Assembly: GCA_945901855.1 (NCBI GenBank)
Contig: CAMDLT010000029.1
Coordinates: forward strand, 1 to 55,450
Direction: 5' to 3'
From: Asaia bogorensis
Lineage (GTDB): Bacteria; Pseudomonadota; Alphaproteobacteria; CACIAM-22H2
Length of the DNA stretch: 55,450 bases
The notes beneath the pieces were generated by a model. It had not been told where the DNA came from and ran no database searches. It saw nothing but the letters and a program-made list of their open reading frames with translations. Below, piece by piece: positions 44,452 to 52,800 of the stretch; within the stretch, counting starts at the first letter, position 1; each line of letters opens with the position of its first letter. A program made the position numbers and the translations under genes.

Positions 44452-45299
44452 CCGCGCGCAACCGCCGTCGCGGCCCGAGCCGCTTGGAAAATTTCCTGGT
44501 ATATGCGGCCTTGGCTGCGGCGCTGGCGTTCGCGCTGTTGCCGTTAGTGTGGGGCCTATCGACGTCGTTCAAGGCTCAGATCGACGTCCATAAATTTCCG
44601 CCGGTCTGGATCCCGTCGCCGCCGACTTTCGCCAACTACGCCGACGCGGTGTTCGATGTTCGCTTTGGCCGCTATCTCGTCAACACGCTGATCGTCGTTT
44701 TCGCCTCGTTGGTGCTGTCCACCGCGCTGGCGCTACATGCCGCGTGGGCGACAGTGCGCTTCCGCTTCGCGGGTCGTGAGGGGATCTTGCTCGTCATGTG
44801 GGCGACGATCATGGTGCCGGGCATCGCGGTCATCGTGCCGCTCTACATGGCCAGCGTCGATCTCGGGCTCTACGACACGCTCGCCTCGTTGGTGATCGTC
44901 TATAGCGCTTGGCTCGTACCCACGCTCGTCTGGTTGCTGCGCGGCTTCATCGCCGCGGTCCCTTACGAGCTCGAGGAAGCCACGAGGATCGACGGCTGTT
45001 CGCGCATCGGCGCGTTCTGGCGCGTGACGATGCCTTTGTTGCGCCCCGGCTTGCTTGCGGCGGGCGTGCTCGTCTTCGTTATGGTGTGGAACGAGTTCCT
45101 GATCGGCTATTCGCTGACTTTGTCCGACGGCAACCGGATGATCCAGGTTGGTATCTACTACTTCATGACCGAGACCGGGGTCGAATATGGCCCCCTGACC
45201 GCGGCGGCGATCGCTTCAATTGCGCCGATCGCGGTTCTCTACGCGCTGCTCCAACGCGCCTTCATCCAGGGCCTGACGGGCGGCGCCGTAAAAGGATGA
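44448..45299 (+). CDS. Sugar ABC transporter permease (UgpE/MalG type)
   Basis: 283 residues, six membrane helices. EAA motif YELEEATRIDGCSRIGAFWRVTMPLLRPG. N-terminal LLPLVWGLSTSFKAQIDVHKFPPVWIPSPPTFANY is a signature of this subunit class. ATGA overlap with the preceding permease. Followed by the receptor gene. Confidence 0.94.
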   Translation: MTARNRRRGPSRLENFLVYAALAAALAFALLPLVWGLSTSFKAQIDVHKFPPVWIPSPPTFANYADAVFDVRFGRYLVNTLIVVFASLVLSTALALHAAWATVRFRFAGREGILLVMWATIMVPGIAVIVPLYMASVDLGLYDTLASLVIVYSAWLVPTLVWLLRGFIAAVPYELEEATRIDGCSRIGAFWRVTMPLLRPGLLAAGVLVFVMVWNEFLIGYSLTLSDGNRMIQVGIYYFMTETGVEYGPLTAAAIASIAPIAVLYALLQRAFIQGLTGGAVKG

Positions 45300-45331
45300 A
45301 TAATCACAAACGCCAAAATGGGAGAAATGCC

Positions 45332-46612
45332 ATGACCGTTTCGAGAAGACGTATCCTCGCCGGCTCCGCTGCTGCGGGCGCCATGCTTGCAGCGCCCGCG
45401 ATCGTTTCCGCTCAGGCGACAACGATCGAACTTTGGACCTTCCTCGATCCCAACGGGCGCGGCGTGCGCTCGGAACTGCTTAAGGAGATCCTGACGGATT
45501 TCGAACGCGAAAACGGCGCTTCGGTCCGCACGAACATCATCCAGTGGACGGAAATCAGCCCGCAATTGCTGCGTGCTGCCCGTGCGGGCAACGTACCCGA
45601 CTTGGTGATGCTCTATTCGCCGTTCATGGCGGCGCATGTGCAAGCCGGCACGTTGTTGCCGCTCGATCAGAACATCGCGTCGTGGAGCCAGGCTCGGCGC
45701 GACGATACGGTCATGCTGCCGATGACGAAGGACCGCAGGGGTGCGACGTTCGCGCTGCCGTGGGAACTGCGCGTCTACGGATTGCTCTATCGCCAAGATC
45801 TGCTGGCCCAGGCCGGCCTCGAAGCGCCGCGTACGCTCGACGACATGGCGCAAACTGCCGCCAAGCTCCAGAACGCGAACACGCAGGGCGTGGGCTTCAG
45901 CTTCCATCCGGCGACGTCGACGGCGCCGATCGAATTCGCAATGCCGCAGATGATCGCCCAAGGCTCGCAAGTGCTGAAGGACGACGGCTCGGCCGCGTTC
46001 GGCGGGCCGGGTACGGAACGCGTGCTCCAATATCTGCACGATCTGGTGAACAAGCACCGCGTCCTGTCGCTGGACACCGCGTTGATGCCGTCGGACGATG
46101 TGCAAAATCTCGGCATCGGTGGCAAGGTCGCGATGATGGGCAACGGCACGCATCGTTTGACGACGGTGCAGGAACGCTCGCAGCCGGGCGCGCGCTGGTC
46201 GTTCACCGCCTTCCCGTCGCTCGACGTGAGCAAGCCGGTTCCCGCATCGTTGCAGGGCTGGACGCTGGCGGTCCCGCGCCGCGCGCGCAATCCGCAACTC
46301 GCTTGGAAACTGATCGAGTTGTGGACGTCGCCAGCGGTTCAGAAGGCGCAGGCGTTGCGGGCGGGTTATCTGCCGACGTCGCGCCAAGTGGCGAAGGACC
46401 CGGAATTCGCATCCGGCCTCAACGCGCAGTTCCGCTTGCCGGAAATCGTCGACTACGTCGCGCGAAATCCGCTGACTTTCACATGGCCGGAGAATTCCGA
46501 CGCGTTGAACGAAGCGCTCGGCCGGATGGTGCAGACGGTGATCGGCAATCGCGGTTCAATCAAGGACGCGATCGCGATGGGCGAGCGCACCTACAACGAA
46601 CTGCGTCGTTAA
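45332..46612 (+). CDS. Sugar ABC transporter substrate-binding protein (family 1 extracellular)
   Basis: 426 residues, ATG 45332 with GGAG upstream; an earlier ATG at 45296 overlaps the permease stop but lacks such a site. Signal peptide with twin Arg (SRRRILAGSAAAGAMLAAPAIVSA), possibly Tat-type. The mature part is a CUT1 receptor: IELWTFLDPNGRG, GNVPDLVMLYSPFMAAHV, LPWELRVYGLLYRQDLLAQAGL. The gene order ATPase-SDR-permease-permease-receptor is unusual in that the receptor is last of the transporter genes. Confidence 0.93.
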   Translation: MTVSRRRILAGSAAAGAMLAAPAIVSAQATTIELWTFLDPNGRGVRSELLKEILTDFERENGASVRTNIIQWTEISPQLLRAARAGNVPDLVMLYSPFMAAHVQAGTLLPLDQNIASWSQARRDDTVMLPMTKDRRGATFALPWELRVYGLLYRQDLLAQAGLEAPRTLDDMAQTAAKLQNANTQGVGFSFHPATSTAPIEFAMPQMIAQGSQVLKDDGSAAFGGPGTERVLQYLHDLVNKHRVLSLDTALMPSDDVQNLGIGGKVAMMGNGTHRLTTVQERSQPGARWSFTAFPSLDVSKPVPASLQGWTLAVPRRARNPQLAWKLIELWTSPAVQKAQALRAGYLPTSRQVAKDPEFASGLNAQFRLPEIVDYVARNPLTFTWPENSDALNEALGRMVQTVIGNRGSIKDAIAMGERTYNELRR

Positions 46613-46618
46613 AGTGGA

Positions 46619-46650
46619 GCGGGCCGGGCGGTAAGCGCCGCTCGGCCCGG
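46619..46650 (+). terminator. GC-rich hairpin between the receptor gene and the enolase-like gene
   Basis: CGGGCCG and its complement CGGCCCG, with inner GGCG/CGCC pairs around GTAA, form a strong stem in the 45-base gap. There is no T-run after it, so it is not a classical terminator. It may reduce transcription into the enolase gene or protect mRNA ends. Confidence 0.5.
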
Positions 46651-46657
46651 TTCGAAC

Positions 46658-47785
46658 ATGTCCGATACGATCCAAAGCGTCGTCGCCATCCCGGTCGAAG
46701 CGCCTCTCGACGCGGATTCCCAAGTCACCGCCTTCGGCCCGCGTCGCAAAGCGGCGGCGTTGTTGGTGGAGATACGCACGCGCGACGGCGTCGTGGGCTA
46801 CGGCGAGGCGCTCGCGCGATATTCTTTGCGGTCCTACAAAACGCTGGTCGATGATCTGCTCGCGCCGCGTTTGATAGGGCGGAATCCCTTCCATGTCGAA
46901 GCGTTATGGGCAGAGATGTCGCGTGTCGTCACCGGCAAGGCGGGTGGTATATTGTTCGAGGCGATCGCTGCCTGCGACATCGCTATCTGGGACGTCATGG
47001 CCCGCAGCGTTGCCAAGCCGCTGCACGAGATTCTCGGCAGTATGGGGCGCACCCATGTGCCCGCTTATGCGTCGTCGATCACCTGGGCGGAGGATCGCGT
47101 GGCGATTCCCCAGGTCGAAGGCGCAATGGTGGCCGGATTCAAATCGATGAAACTGAAGCTCGGGCCGCCGATTTCGCGCGCCTTGGCGCGGGCACGGCGC
47201 GTGCGCGAGATTGTAGGCACCGAAATCGAACTCACCGCCGACGCGAACTGGGCGTTCGACTACGACGATTCGCTGCGATTGGGGCGGCGGCTCGCGGAAC
47301 TCGACTTTGCGTGGCTCGAAGAACCGATGATCTGCGAAGACGTCGAAGGCTACGTGCGCTTACGTCAAGCCTTGCCGCTGCGCCTAGCGGCGGGCGAAAG
47401 CGAGCACACTGCCTGGGGCTGTCGCGATCTGATCGCGCGCGGCGGGGTCGGCGTGATCCAGCCCGACGTGGCGCGGGCGGGCGGCATTACCGAAACTCGG
47501 CGGATTGCGAGCTTCGCGCATGTGCACGGCGTGCCTTTCGCGCCGCATGTCGGATTCTGCGGGGCGGTGTGCAATGCCGCCAGCCTACAACTCGCCGCCG
47601 CAACGCCAAACTTCATGACCTTCGAAGCGATGGTGTTCGGCAATCCGCTGCGCGAGAACCTCGCAACGAGCGATATCGGTGCAGCGGCTCTATTGGTAGA
47701 CGGGAAGTTACCCGTTCCGACTGGGCCTGGTCTGGGCATCGAGATCGATCCGGACGCGCTGAGGCGGTTTCGTTGCGATCTTTAG
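46658..47785 (+). CDS. Mandelate racemase/muconate lactonizing family enzyme
   Basis: 375 residues. Enolase superfamily, MR/MLE subgroup: the KxK motif FKSMKLKLG supplies catalytic Lys, metal ligands lie in LTADANWAF (Asp), WLEEPM (Glu) and AAGESEH (Glu), and the opposite base His in FAPHVGF. Complete N-terminal capping domain. Likely a sugar-acid dehydratase or epimerase, matched to the ABC importer and dehydratase operons. Its C-terminus is the closest relative in the window of the remnant at 26608-26774. Confidence 0.92.
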   Translation: MSDTIQSVVAIPVEAPLDADSQVTAFGPRRKAAALLVEIRTRDGVVGYGEALARYSLRSYKTLVDDLLAPRLIGRNPFHVEALWAEMSRVVTGKAGGILFEAIAACDIAIWDVMARSVAKPLHEILGSMGRTHVPAYASSITWAEDRVAIPQVEGAMVAGFKSMKLKLGPPISRALARARRVREIVGTEIELTADANWAFDYDDSLRLGRRLAELDFAWLEEPMICEDVEGYVRLRQALPLRLAAGESEHTAWGCRDLIARGGVGVIQPDVARAGGITETRRIASFAHVHGVPFAPHVGFCGAVCNAASLQLAAATPNFMTFEAMVFGNPLRENLATSDIGAAALLVDGKLPVPTGPGLGIEIDPDALRRFRCDL

Positions 47786-48030
47786 AGCGTAATTTTCGGA
47801 TTTTGTTCGATAGTGCATACCTAAATTCAGCGAATTCCGGGCTTGAGCCCGTGAACTTACCCGGTTGCGTGTATGCGACTCTGGCTCAGGCTATCAGGAT
47901 ACCGATCGCCGCCTCGCTTCAATTGCAAGGATCGCTTCGAGAACGGAGTTAAGGCGTCGTGGCGACATTTCCCTCTGGATTGCCGCGATTGCGGTTCGAT
48001 CAAAGGCGCGATCGCGATGGGCTATTCGCC
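47786..48030. other. Intergenic segment with a stretch resembling the receptor gene 3' end
   Basis: No intact gene. Near its end (about 47988-48020) the sequence encoding CGSIKGAIAMG closely resembles bases 46549-46581 inside the ABC receptor gene, which encode RGSIKDAIAMG; I count about 29 of 33 bases alike. This could be a scrap of a second receptor gene truncated by the IS that follows. Confidence 0.35.
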
Positions 48031-48440
48031 GTCAGCGCCCAGGGGACAGTTTGAATAGTTTTCGTACCGAGTTTTTCGGCGCATCGTCACCGTGAAACGC
48101 AAAGGAATGGGATCGATAAAACAGACCTCGCCGTACGGCCTGACCTGGAAGCATGTCCGCGAGATCCGCCGCAAGACCCGCAAGCAGTACTCGTCGGAAG
48201 AGAAAATCCGGATCGTGATCTCGGGGCTCCGCGGCGAGCATTCGATCGCAGAGCTGTGTCGGCGCGAGGGAATCGTCGAAAGCCTGTATTACGTCTGGTC
48301 CAAGGAGTTCATGGGTGAGGCCCGAAGGGCCGAACGGTAAGAAGCGGCTCGCCGGGGACACCGAGCGCCAGGCGTCGTCCGGCGAGGTCAAGGATCTGCG
48401 CCGGGAGATGAGCGCGCTGGCGGAGGGGATGAGACCCGAG
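48031..48440 (+). mobile_element. IS3-family relic with broken orfA and no orfB
   Basis: OrfA starts at GTG 48092 and reads TSPYGLTWKHVREIRRKTRK, then EEKIRIVISGLRGEHSIAELCRREG and VESLYYVWSKEFM, an IS3-type transposase helix-turn-helix. After EFM (about 48313) the frame is shifted and stops at 48340; the continuation GKKRLAGDTERQASSGEVKDLRREMSAL reads in another frame up to about 48420. OrfB and the right end are missing. The first 60 bases match the relic at 38046-38200. A short stretch of unassigned DNA (48441-48564) follows. Confidence 0.82.
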
Positions 48441-48564
48441 CCGCGAATGCCAAAAAGCCTGTATTTATTGGGTTTCTCGCGACCGAAGTTCAGTCAGGTG
48501 TACCAGTCTCGGGGACCGGCGTCGACCCCAAAACGATCCGGCGAAGCAAAGATTAGTATGTCCG

Positions 48565-49929
48565 CTAGAAGCTCCCAGCCCTCATCCGCGCGAGTTCTTC
48601 GGTGACCAGACTTGCTGGTAGCTCGAAGAAGTCGAATAGCGCGTAAAGATCGGCCAAGAGTGGCCGAACGATCTCGGGCAGATTTGGCTCTATCGATTGG
48701 CTGTCCACGCGCGTCTTCATAGTTATCGCATCTTGCCGCGCGGTCCTTCCCGACCGAACATCACGTGTATTTCCGATGCTTGCGAGGGACCGCCCAGATA
48801 ACCCCTCATATCCAGCCACAAAGGTCACCGTCGCGGGGCCGCTAAAGAGGTTTGAGGCAAGGCTCTTAGCGTGAAGCAAGGCCTCACCAACACGCCATAT
48901 CGGAAGTGTGATGTCAAATGTCGTGCCTGGTACGATTGGAGATACGCCGCGCTCGCCTTGCTCGAAGCCATCTTCCTGATAGCCTCGAAGCAGGTAGGCG
49001 AGGCCCTCAGGATGGATGCACCAAAAATCTGAGTGAGCAGCGTCTTCAAATACTCCCGGCGCCCCATAGTTGCGGCCCAGCCAACACTCGACAACGTTGT
49101 TGACGAAGTATGGGGCGATTTCAGTTCGAGTTGGAAACCAAAAAGGGGGCCATCCTGTATGTCGCACGACGCTGGACATCAGAAGATCACGGAGTTGCGC
49201 TAGGCTGACATTTCGGCGTTCGCCCTCAATTGCATATGCAAAGAAGTAACGGCCCCGAGGCATACGAGGCCCAACATTTGCCGGTAGTGGATCGATAAGC
49301 GTCTGCCAGCGCGCACGACAAGTGACGCGCCATTCTTCAAGCCGATCTGGACCGGGAGGCGTTTCGGCCTGCGGACTTACGCCACTGATGAGCGCCCTTA
49401 TCTGATCGAACATCTCATCACGTCGATTTTGGAGGCATCGCGCCAGAAGCTCATCCCAATCCTGCGCAGTCTGCGGCATTTCACTTCGCGGGCCAGGTTT
49501 CCTCATGTAGATCGCGTTGAGTGACACGGTGTTTCCATTCGGCCCCGCACGGCGCGCACGAACAGGAACCTTGTGTCCGCCGGGAACTACAACAATCGGG
49601 AACCACCCGCCTTGAGGGCTTCGGACGACATGGACGACACAGTGGAACGATGGATCACAATAGCTCCGCGCAATACCGTTGATCTGATCTTGGGAGTATG
49701 CATCCAGCGTTACGGGTCGTCCCGGAGCCTCTACAAACCGTCCATTCGCTTCGGTGAGCCCTAGTGCAATATAGCCTCCCCCGTGGTTCGCCAGCGCCAG
49801 AACAGCCTTCGCGAATGTTGCCCTGTCGTCTTGCGAGTTCTCAAGGTCGAGCCAGTTCTTGATCTCAAATTCAGGTGCTTCCTGAGGTTCAATCAACAAG
49901 TCGGCAAGACGCTCGTGCAAGGTTGGCAT
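48565..49929 (-). CDS. Schlafen AlbA_2-domain protein (putative nucleic-acid-binding or nuclease)
   Basis: 454 residues, ATG 49927-49929 with GGAGG 5 bases upstream. N-terminal AlbA_2/Schlafen-core domain (about residues 10-140): EAPEFEIKNWLDL, then FAKAVLALANHGGGYIALGLTEANG. Acidic residues Glu17, Glu22 and Glu60, with Lys24, occupy spacings like those of the Schlafen RNase active site (E-x4-E-x-K ... acidic). The remaining ~300 residues, including a segment with HTGWPPFWFPTRTEIAPYF, match nothing I know. Second gene after the unknown 49981-51366 gene, gap 51 bases. A role in RNA/DNA-directed defence is an inference. Confidence 0.72.
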   Translation of the reverse strand: MPTLHERLADLLIEPQEAPEFEIKNWLDLENSQDDRATFAKAVLALANHGGGYIALGLTEANGRFVEAPGRPVTLDAYSQDQINGIARSYCDPSFHCVVHVVRSPQGGWFPIVVVPGGHKVPVRARRAGPNGNTVSLNAIYMRKPGPRSEMPQTAQDWDELLARCLQNRRDEMFDQIRALISGVSPQAETPPGPDRLEEWRVTCRARWQTLIDPLPANVGPRMPRGRYFFAYAIEGERRNVSLAQLRDLLMSSVVRHTGWPPFWFPTRTEIAPYFVNNVVECWLGRNYGAPGVFEDAAHSDFWCIHPEGLAYLLRGYQEDGFEQGERGVSPIVPGTTFDITLPIWRVGEALLHAKSLASNLFSGPATVTFVAGYEGLSGRSLASIGNTRDVRSGRTARQDAITMKTRVDSQSIEPNLPEIVRPLLADLYALFDFFELPASLVTEELARMRAGSF

Positions 49930-49980
49930 TCAATCCTCCGGACTATTGATACTTCGCTTTGTAGCTACGTCTCGTCTGGA

Positions 49981-51366
49981 TTAACTCGCCCTTAAGCGTC
50001 TTCGCCTGACCCTTGGGGCATTGGGCGCGCGGAAGGCTTTAAGGTGCGCCAAAGCGCTCGCGTAGTCGGGCGCAAGAGCGTAGACGCCTCGGGCACTCCG
50101 AACGCTTTCTAGCACGCCGCGCCTGACGAGTGTCAGCGCCTGGTCGCGCGGCACCAGCCCCTTTCCGACGGTTACCCGGCCGTTGCTGACCAACAATGAG
50201 GCGAATGCGCGAGCCTTGTCCGCGTCCCCCAATACTTCGATGAGGTAGGCGAGAAGTTCGTAGGGCGTCCGGTGCCGTCGATTTGCGGATACACGCTCGC
50301 CAATACGCTGAAGTGCTTCATTGACAGCATCGGCCGCCAAGGTTGCTAGCTGATCTAGCAATGGAAGCCACTGTCCTGGCATGCGCTGAATGTGCGACGG
50401 GCGGCCGGGCAGGTGCCGGAAGAAAGTGTCGCCATGCTCAACTTCGAAACGGATACGGGTTGGCGTCTTCGCATAGACCTTGATCGTCCGCTGGCCGCTC
50501 AAATCTGAGCGTACCGAGAATTGGTTCTGCTCGACGGTTACCGAGGCCCTTGTATTTACGAAAGGACGTTCAGACCAATTCTTGCCCATGGCGGTGATGA
50601 ATGGCGCGATGTCGCGGACAATCGCCGGGGCATCTTCGCTGTAGAACTCCCAGTACGTCTCGACAGTGCGAAGTTGAAACCGGTTGCTTCGTTGAATTTG
50701 AATGTTCGCGTCAAGAGCCGCGTCGCGAAGCTCCGCATCCAACTCCGCCGGTACGGCGTCGAAATAGCGCAGAAGGTGGCGATGCCAAGCCTCTGGGCGC
50801 GCATAGCTCAACGCTCTTTGCGAGAGAATGACATTGTCTACATCCGCCAACGGACGCTCATCCCCCCGATCCGGGAGAGACGCTGGAGCGAACATTCGTA
50901 CATTTGGCAATGGTCCGTTGACAGGATCGACTATCGTGCGCCCTTCGAAGCGTTTTGGCTGATGAGCCACAAATCGAGTGGGATTGATCGTTCCCTGAAA
51001 ATACAGTCGTCGGCCAGGTTGCCCGCGACCCGGGGCGTTGGGATCGTAGTGTATGGCGGTAGCAATCCGTCCTGCGAGCAATGGCTTGCCGTATCGCGTA
51101 TCCGCCATTTGCTGAGATTGCCGCAGCATAATTTCTGGCCATTGGGTGTTTTGCCGCCCCGCGATTGCGAAGAGACGCGGCCGAGGCGCTGAAGGGTCTA
51201 CGTGCCCGATTGCGTCATAAAATCGGTCGATGCTTTCGCGAGCTCCAAGTATGTACCAATCGCCGATCTCGACGACTAAGCGATCTTGACGCGCATTCGC
51301 AGCCTCAACGCGACTGTCCGCCGTGAGCACCGGCAGATAAGGTGACCCTGGTGGCTTACTTGCCAT
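49981..51366 (-). CDS. Protein of unknown function paired with the AlbA_2 gene
   Basis: 461 residues, ATG 51364-51366, no clear ribosome-binding site. I do not recognise the family. Visible features: RLYFQGTINPTRF with nearby Arg-rich segments; TVETYWEFYSEDAPAIVRDI around residue 240; and TIKVYAKTPTRIRFEVEH (about residues 295-312), a strand pattern seen in phage/plasmid replication-initiator proteins of the gene II/X kind. The C-terminal ~70 residues look like a winged helix (VPRDQALTLVRRGVLESV...GVYALAPDY) with a basic tail (RVRRRRLRAS). No signal peptide or membrane helix. Probably co-transcribed with the AlbA_2 gene. Confidence 0.7.
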   Translation of the reverse strand: MASKPPGSPYLPVLTADSRVEAANARQDRLVVEIGDWYILGARESIDRFYDAIGHVDPSAPRPRLFAIAGRQNTQWPEIMLRQSQQMADTRYGKPLLAGRIATAIHYDPNAPGRGQPGRRLYFQGTINPTRFVAHQPKRFEGRTIVDPVNGPLPNVRMFAPASLPDRGDERPLADVDNVILSQRALSYARPEAWHRHLLRYFDAVPAELDAELRDAALDANIQIQRSNRFQLRTVETYWEFYSEDAPAIVRDIAPFITAMGKNWSERPFVNTRASVTVEQNQFSVRSDLSGQRTIKVYAKTPTRIRFEVEHGDTFFRHLPGRPSHIQRMPGQWLPLLDQLATLAADAVNEALQRIGERVSANRRHRTPYELLAYLIEVLGDADKARAFASLLVSNGRVTVGKGLVPRDQALTLVRRGVLESVRSARGVYALAPDYASALAHLKAFRAPNAPRVRRRRLRAS

Positions 51367-51416
51367 GGTTTGATTGGTGTTCGGATTGACTTGTCACTTT
51401 GCTATGTACCTTGTAG

Positions 51417-51430
51417 TGACCCCGGGGTCA
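51417..51430. repeat. 14-base palindrome TGACCCCGGGGTCA, copy 1
   Basis: Perfect inverted repeat at the end of the recombinase gene; its last three bases form the TGA stop on the minus strand. An identical copy lies at 52525-52538 inside the DUF488 gene, so the two flank the recombinase reading frame. Confidence 0.7.
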
Positions 51431-52321
51431 GTCCGGGCGGATTGCGGAGCCTTGGGATTGGATCAAATGCTTGACCCGAATCACTTTGCCCCTTTTCTGG
51501 CTGGGGGGGTCTTCAGTGGATGGCCTCGGGCGTCGATGTGTTTGTCGCAGAACGTCTTGGACATGCCGGAAATCCTCTTCTGAGATCGCCGCTTCGTGAA
51601 TGCCGCGACACTCGTGTGCGCCTTGGCGAACCCAGCCCGCGTAAAAACGGTTTTCGAGGATATAGCGCACGGTGGAACGCGCAAAGGCACGCCTACTCCT
51701 GCCGGTCCTTCCTTTTCGCCGCGCTTCGTCGGCAAGGGCCGTCACATCCTTGAGAACCAGGAAGCGGTCGTACAGCCATCGGACCGTCGCGATTTCCTCG
51801 GGGACTGGTGCAAGGCTGCGGGTTTTTCCGTTTCCCGTCCAGGCGTAGCCGTACACGCGCCCGGCCCCCTTTATCCCCATAAGCACCTTGCTTTCGCGCG
51901 CGCCCCGCAGTCGCTCGGTGATCAGGTCGCGTTCAAACTCCGCGAAGCTCCCGAGGATGTTAAAGAACAGCTTGCCCGTACTCGACGACGTATCGACCTG
52001 CTCGGTTACGGAGATCAGCGCCGTCCCCGCCGGTACAAGCGTGCTTTCGATGAAGTTCTTCAGGTCGATTAGCGACCGGCTCAATCGATCAAGCTTGTAG
52101 ACGATAAGTCGCTCGATCCCTCCCGCCTCGATCCGCCGCTTGAGAGACAGGAACCCAGGTCGGTCCCTTGTCGCCCCGCTCATTGCTTCGTCTCGCACGA
52201 CTTCGTTCAATACGAAGCCCTGGGCCTCGCACCAAGCACGAACTCTTCGCTCCTGCGTCTCCAAACCTAGCCCTTCGGCCGCCTGCTTGATACCGGAGAC
52301 GCGGATATATCCCAGGTTCAT
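51428..52321 (-). CDS. Serine recombinase (resolvase/invertase family)
   Basis: 297 residues from ATG 52319-52321, preceded by GAGGG; a longer upstream frame is not coding. Resolvase domain with catalytic Ser9 in MNLGYIRVS, RDRPGFLSLKRRIEAGGIERLIVYKLDRLSRS, and GKLFFNILGSFAEFERDLI. A Recombinase domain (YGYAWTGNGKTRSLAPVPEEIATVRWLYDRFL ... STVRYILENRFYAGWVRQG in shortened form) follows from about residue 165. It lacks the long coiled-coil C-terminus of large serine integrases. The start overlaps the DUF488 stop (ATGA). It probably moves or rearranges this island. Confidence 0.93.
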   Translation of the reverse strand: MNLGYIRVSGIKQAAEGLGLETQERRVRAWCEAQGFVLNEVVRDEAMSGATRDRPGFLSLKRRIEAGGIERLIVYKLDRLSRSLIDLKNFIESTLVPAGTALISVTEQVDTSSSTGKLFFNILGSFAEFERDLITERLRGARESKVLMGIKGAGRVYGYAWTGNGKTRSLAPVPEEIATVRWLYDRFLVLKDVTALADEARRKGRTGRSRRAFARSTVRYILENRFYAGWVRQGAHECRGIHEAAISEEDFRHVQDVLRQTHRRPRPSTEDPPSQKRGKVIRVKHLIQSQGSAIRPD

Positions 52322-52716
52322 TTTGTCGCCCTCGGTAAGCCGCGATTCAATGCCCCCATTAGGATCGTGCGATGGCAGCCGGTGGGATCGTGGCACGCGC
52401 ACAGTAGGGTTAGGGTTTCGCCCTGCCGCGTGCGACGCCGCAGTTCGGTAAGCTTGGGCCGTTGCGCCATGAGTTCGGACAGATAGCGGTGGCGAAAGCG
52501 TTCGTGTTGGGCAACGTCGGCCTTTGACCCCGGGGTCAATTGAGCGCGTCTGCCCTGGTGCCAGTGCAGCAGTTCGGGGGAGGGGGCCAGTTCGCGTGCC
52601 CATTCGTCGATATGGCCCTTGGTGAGCCCCCGGAGCCAGTAGCGCGTAACGAGTACGCGGGTGCCATCGCCCTTCGAAGGCGCCATGTAGGCATGTTTTT
52701 CGACCCGGATTGCCAT
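52318..52716 (-). CDS. DUF488 family protein
   Basis: 132 residues, ATG 52714-52716 with GGGGGC upstream. DUF488 features: TRVLVTRYWLRGLTKGHIDEW, LAPSPELLHWH, FRHRYLSEL, and a C-terminal TLLCACHDPTGCHRTIL with two Cys and two His. Some DUF488 proteins are linked to nucleic-acid or stress functions; no activity is established here. Overlaps the recombinase start by 4 bases, so both are translated together. Confidence 0.88.
   Translation of the reverse strand: MAIRVEKHAYMAPSKGDGTRVLVTRYWLRGLTKGHIDEWARELAPSPELLHWHQGRRAQLTPGSKADVAQHERFRHRYLSELMAQRPKLTELRRRTRQGETLTLLCACHDPTGCHRTILMGALNRGLPRATK
52525..52538. repeat. 14-base palindrome TGACCCCGGGGTCA, copy 2
   Basis: Identical to the copy at 51417-51430, but inside the DUF488 coding sequence (codons for LTPGSK). 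Extended by one more matching base pair on each side here (T...A). Confidence 0.7.
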
Positions 52717-52800
52717 GCAAAGCCCCCATTTTGAGCTTCGAATATGCCACAATTCTGGTTGCCGAAAAATCGATACCTTGCTATTATAAGCCTATAAAAT

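Noticed and set aside
51417..51430. Palindrome at the recombinase stop as a terminator
   Set aside because: The stem has no loop or T-run, and an identical copy lies inside a coding sequence.
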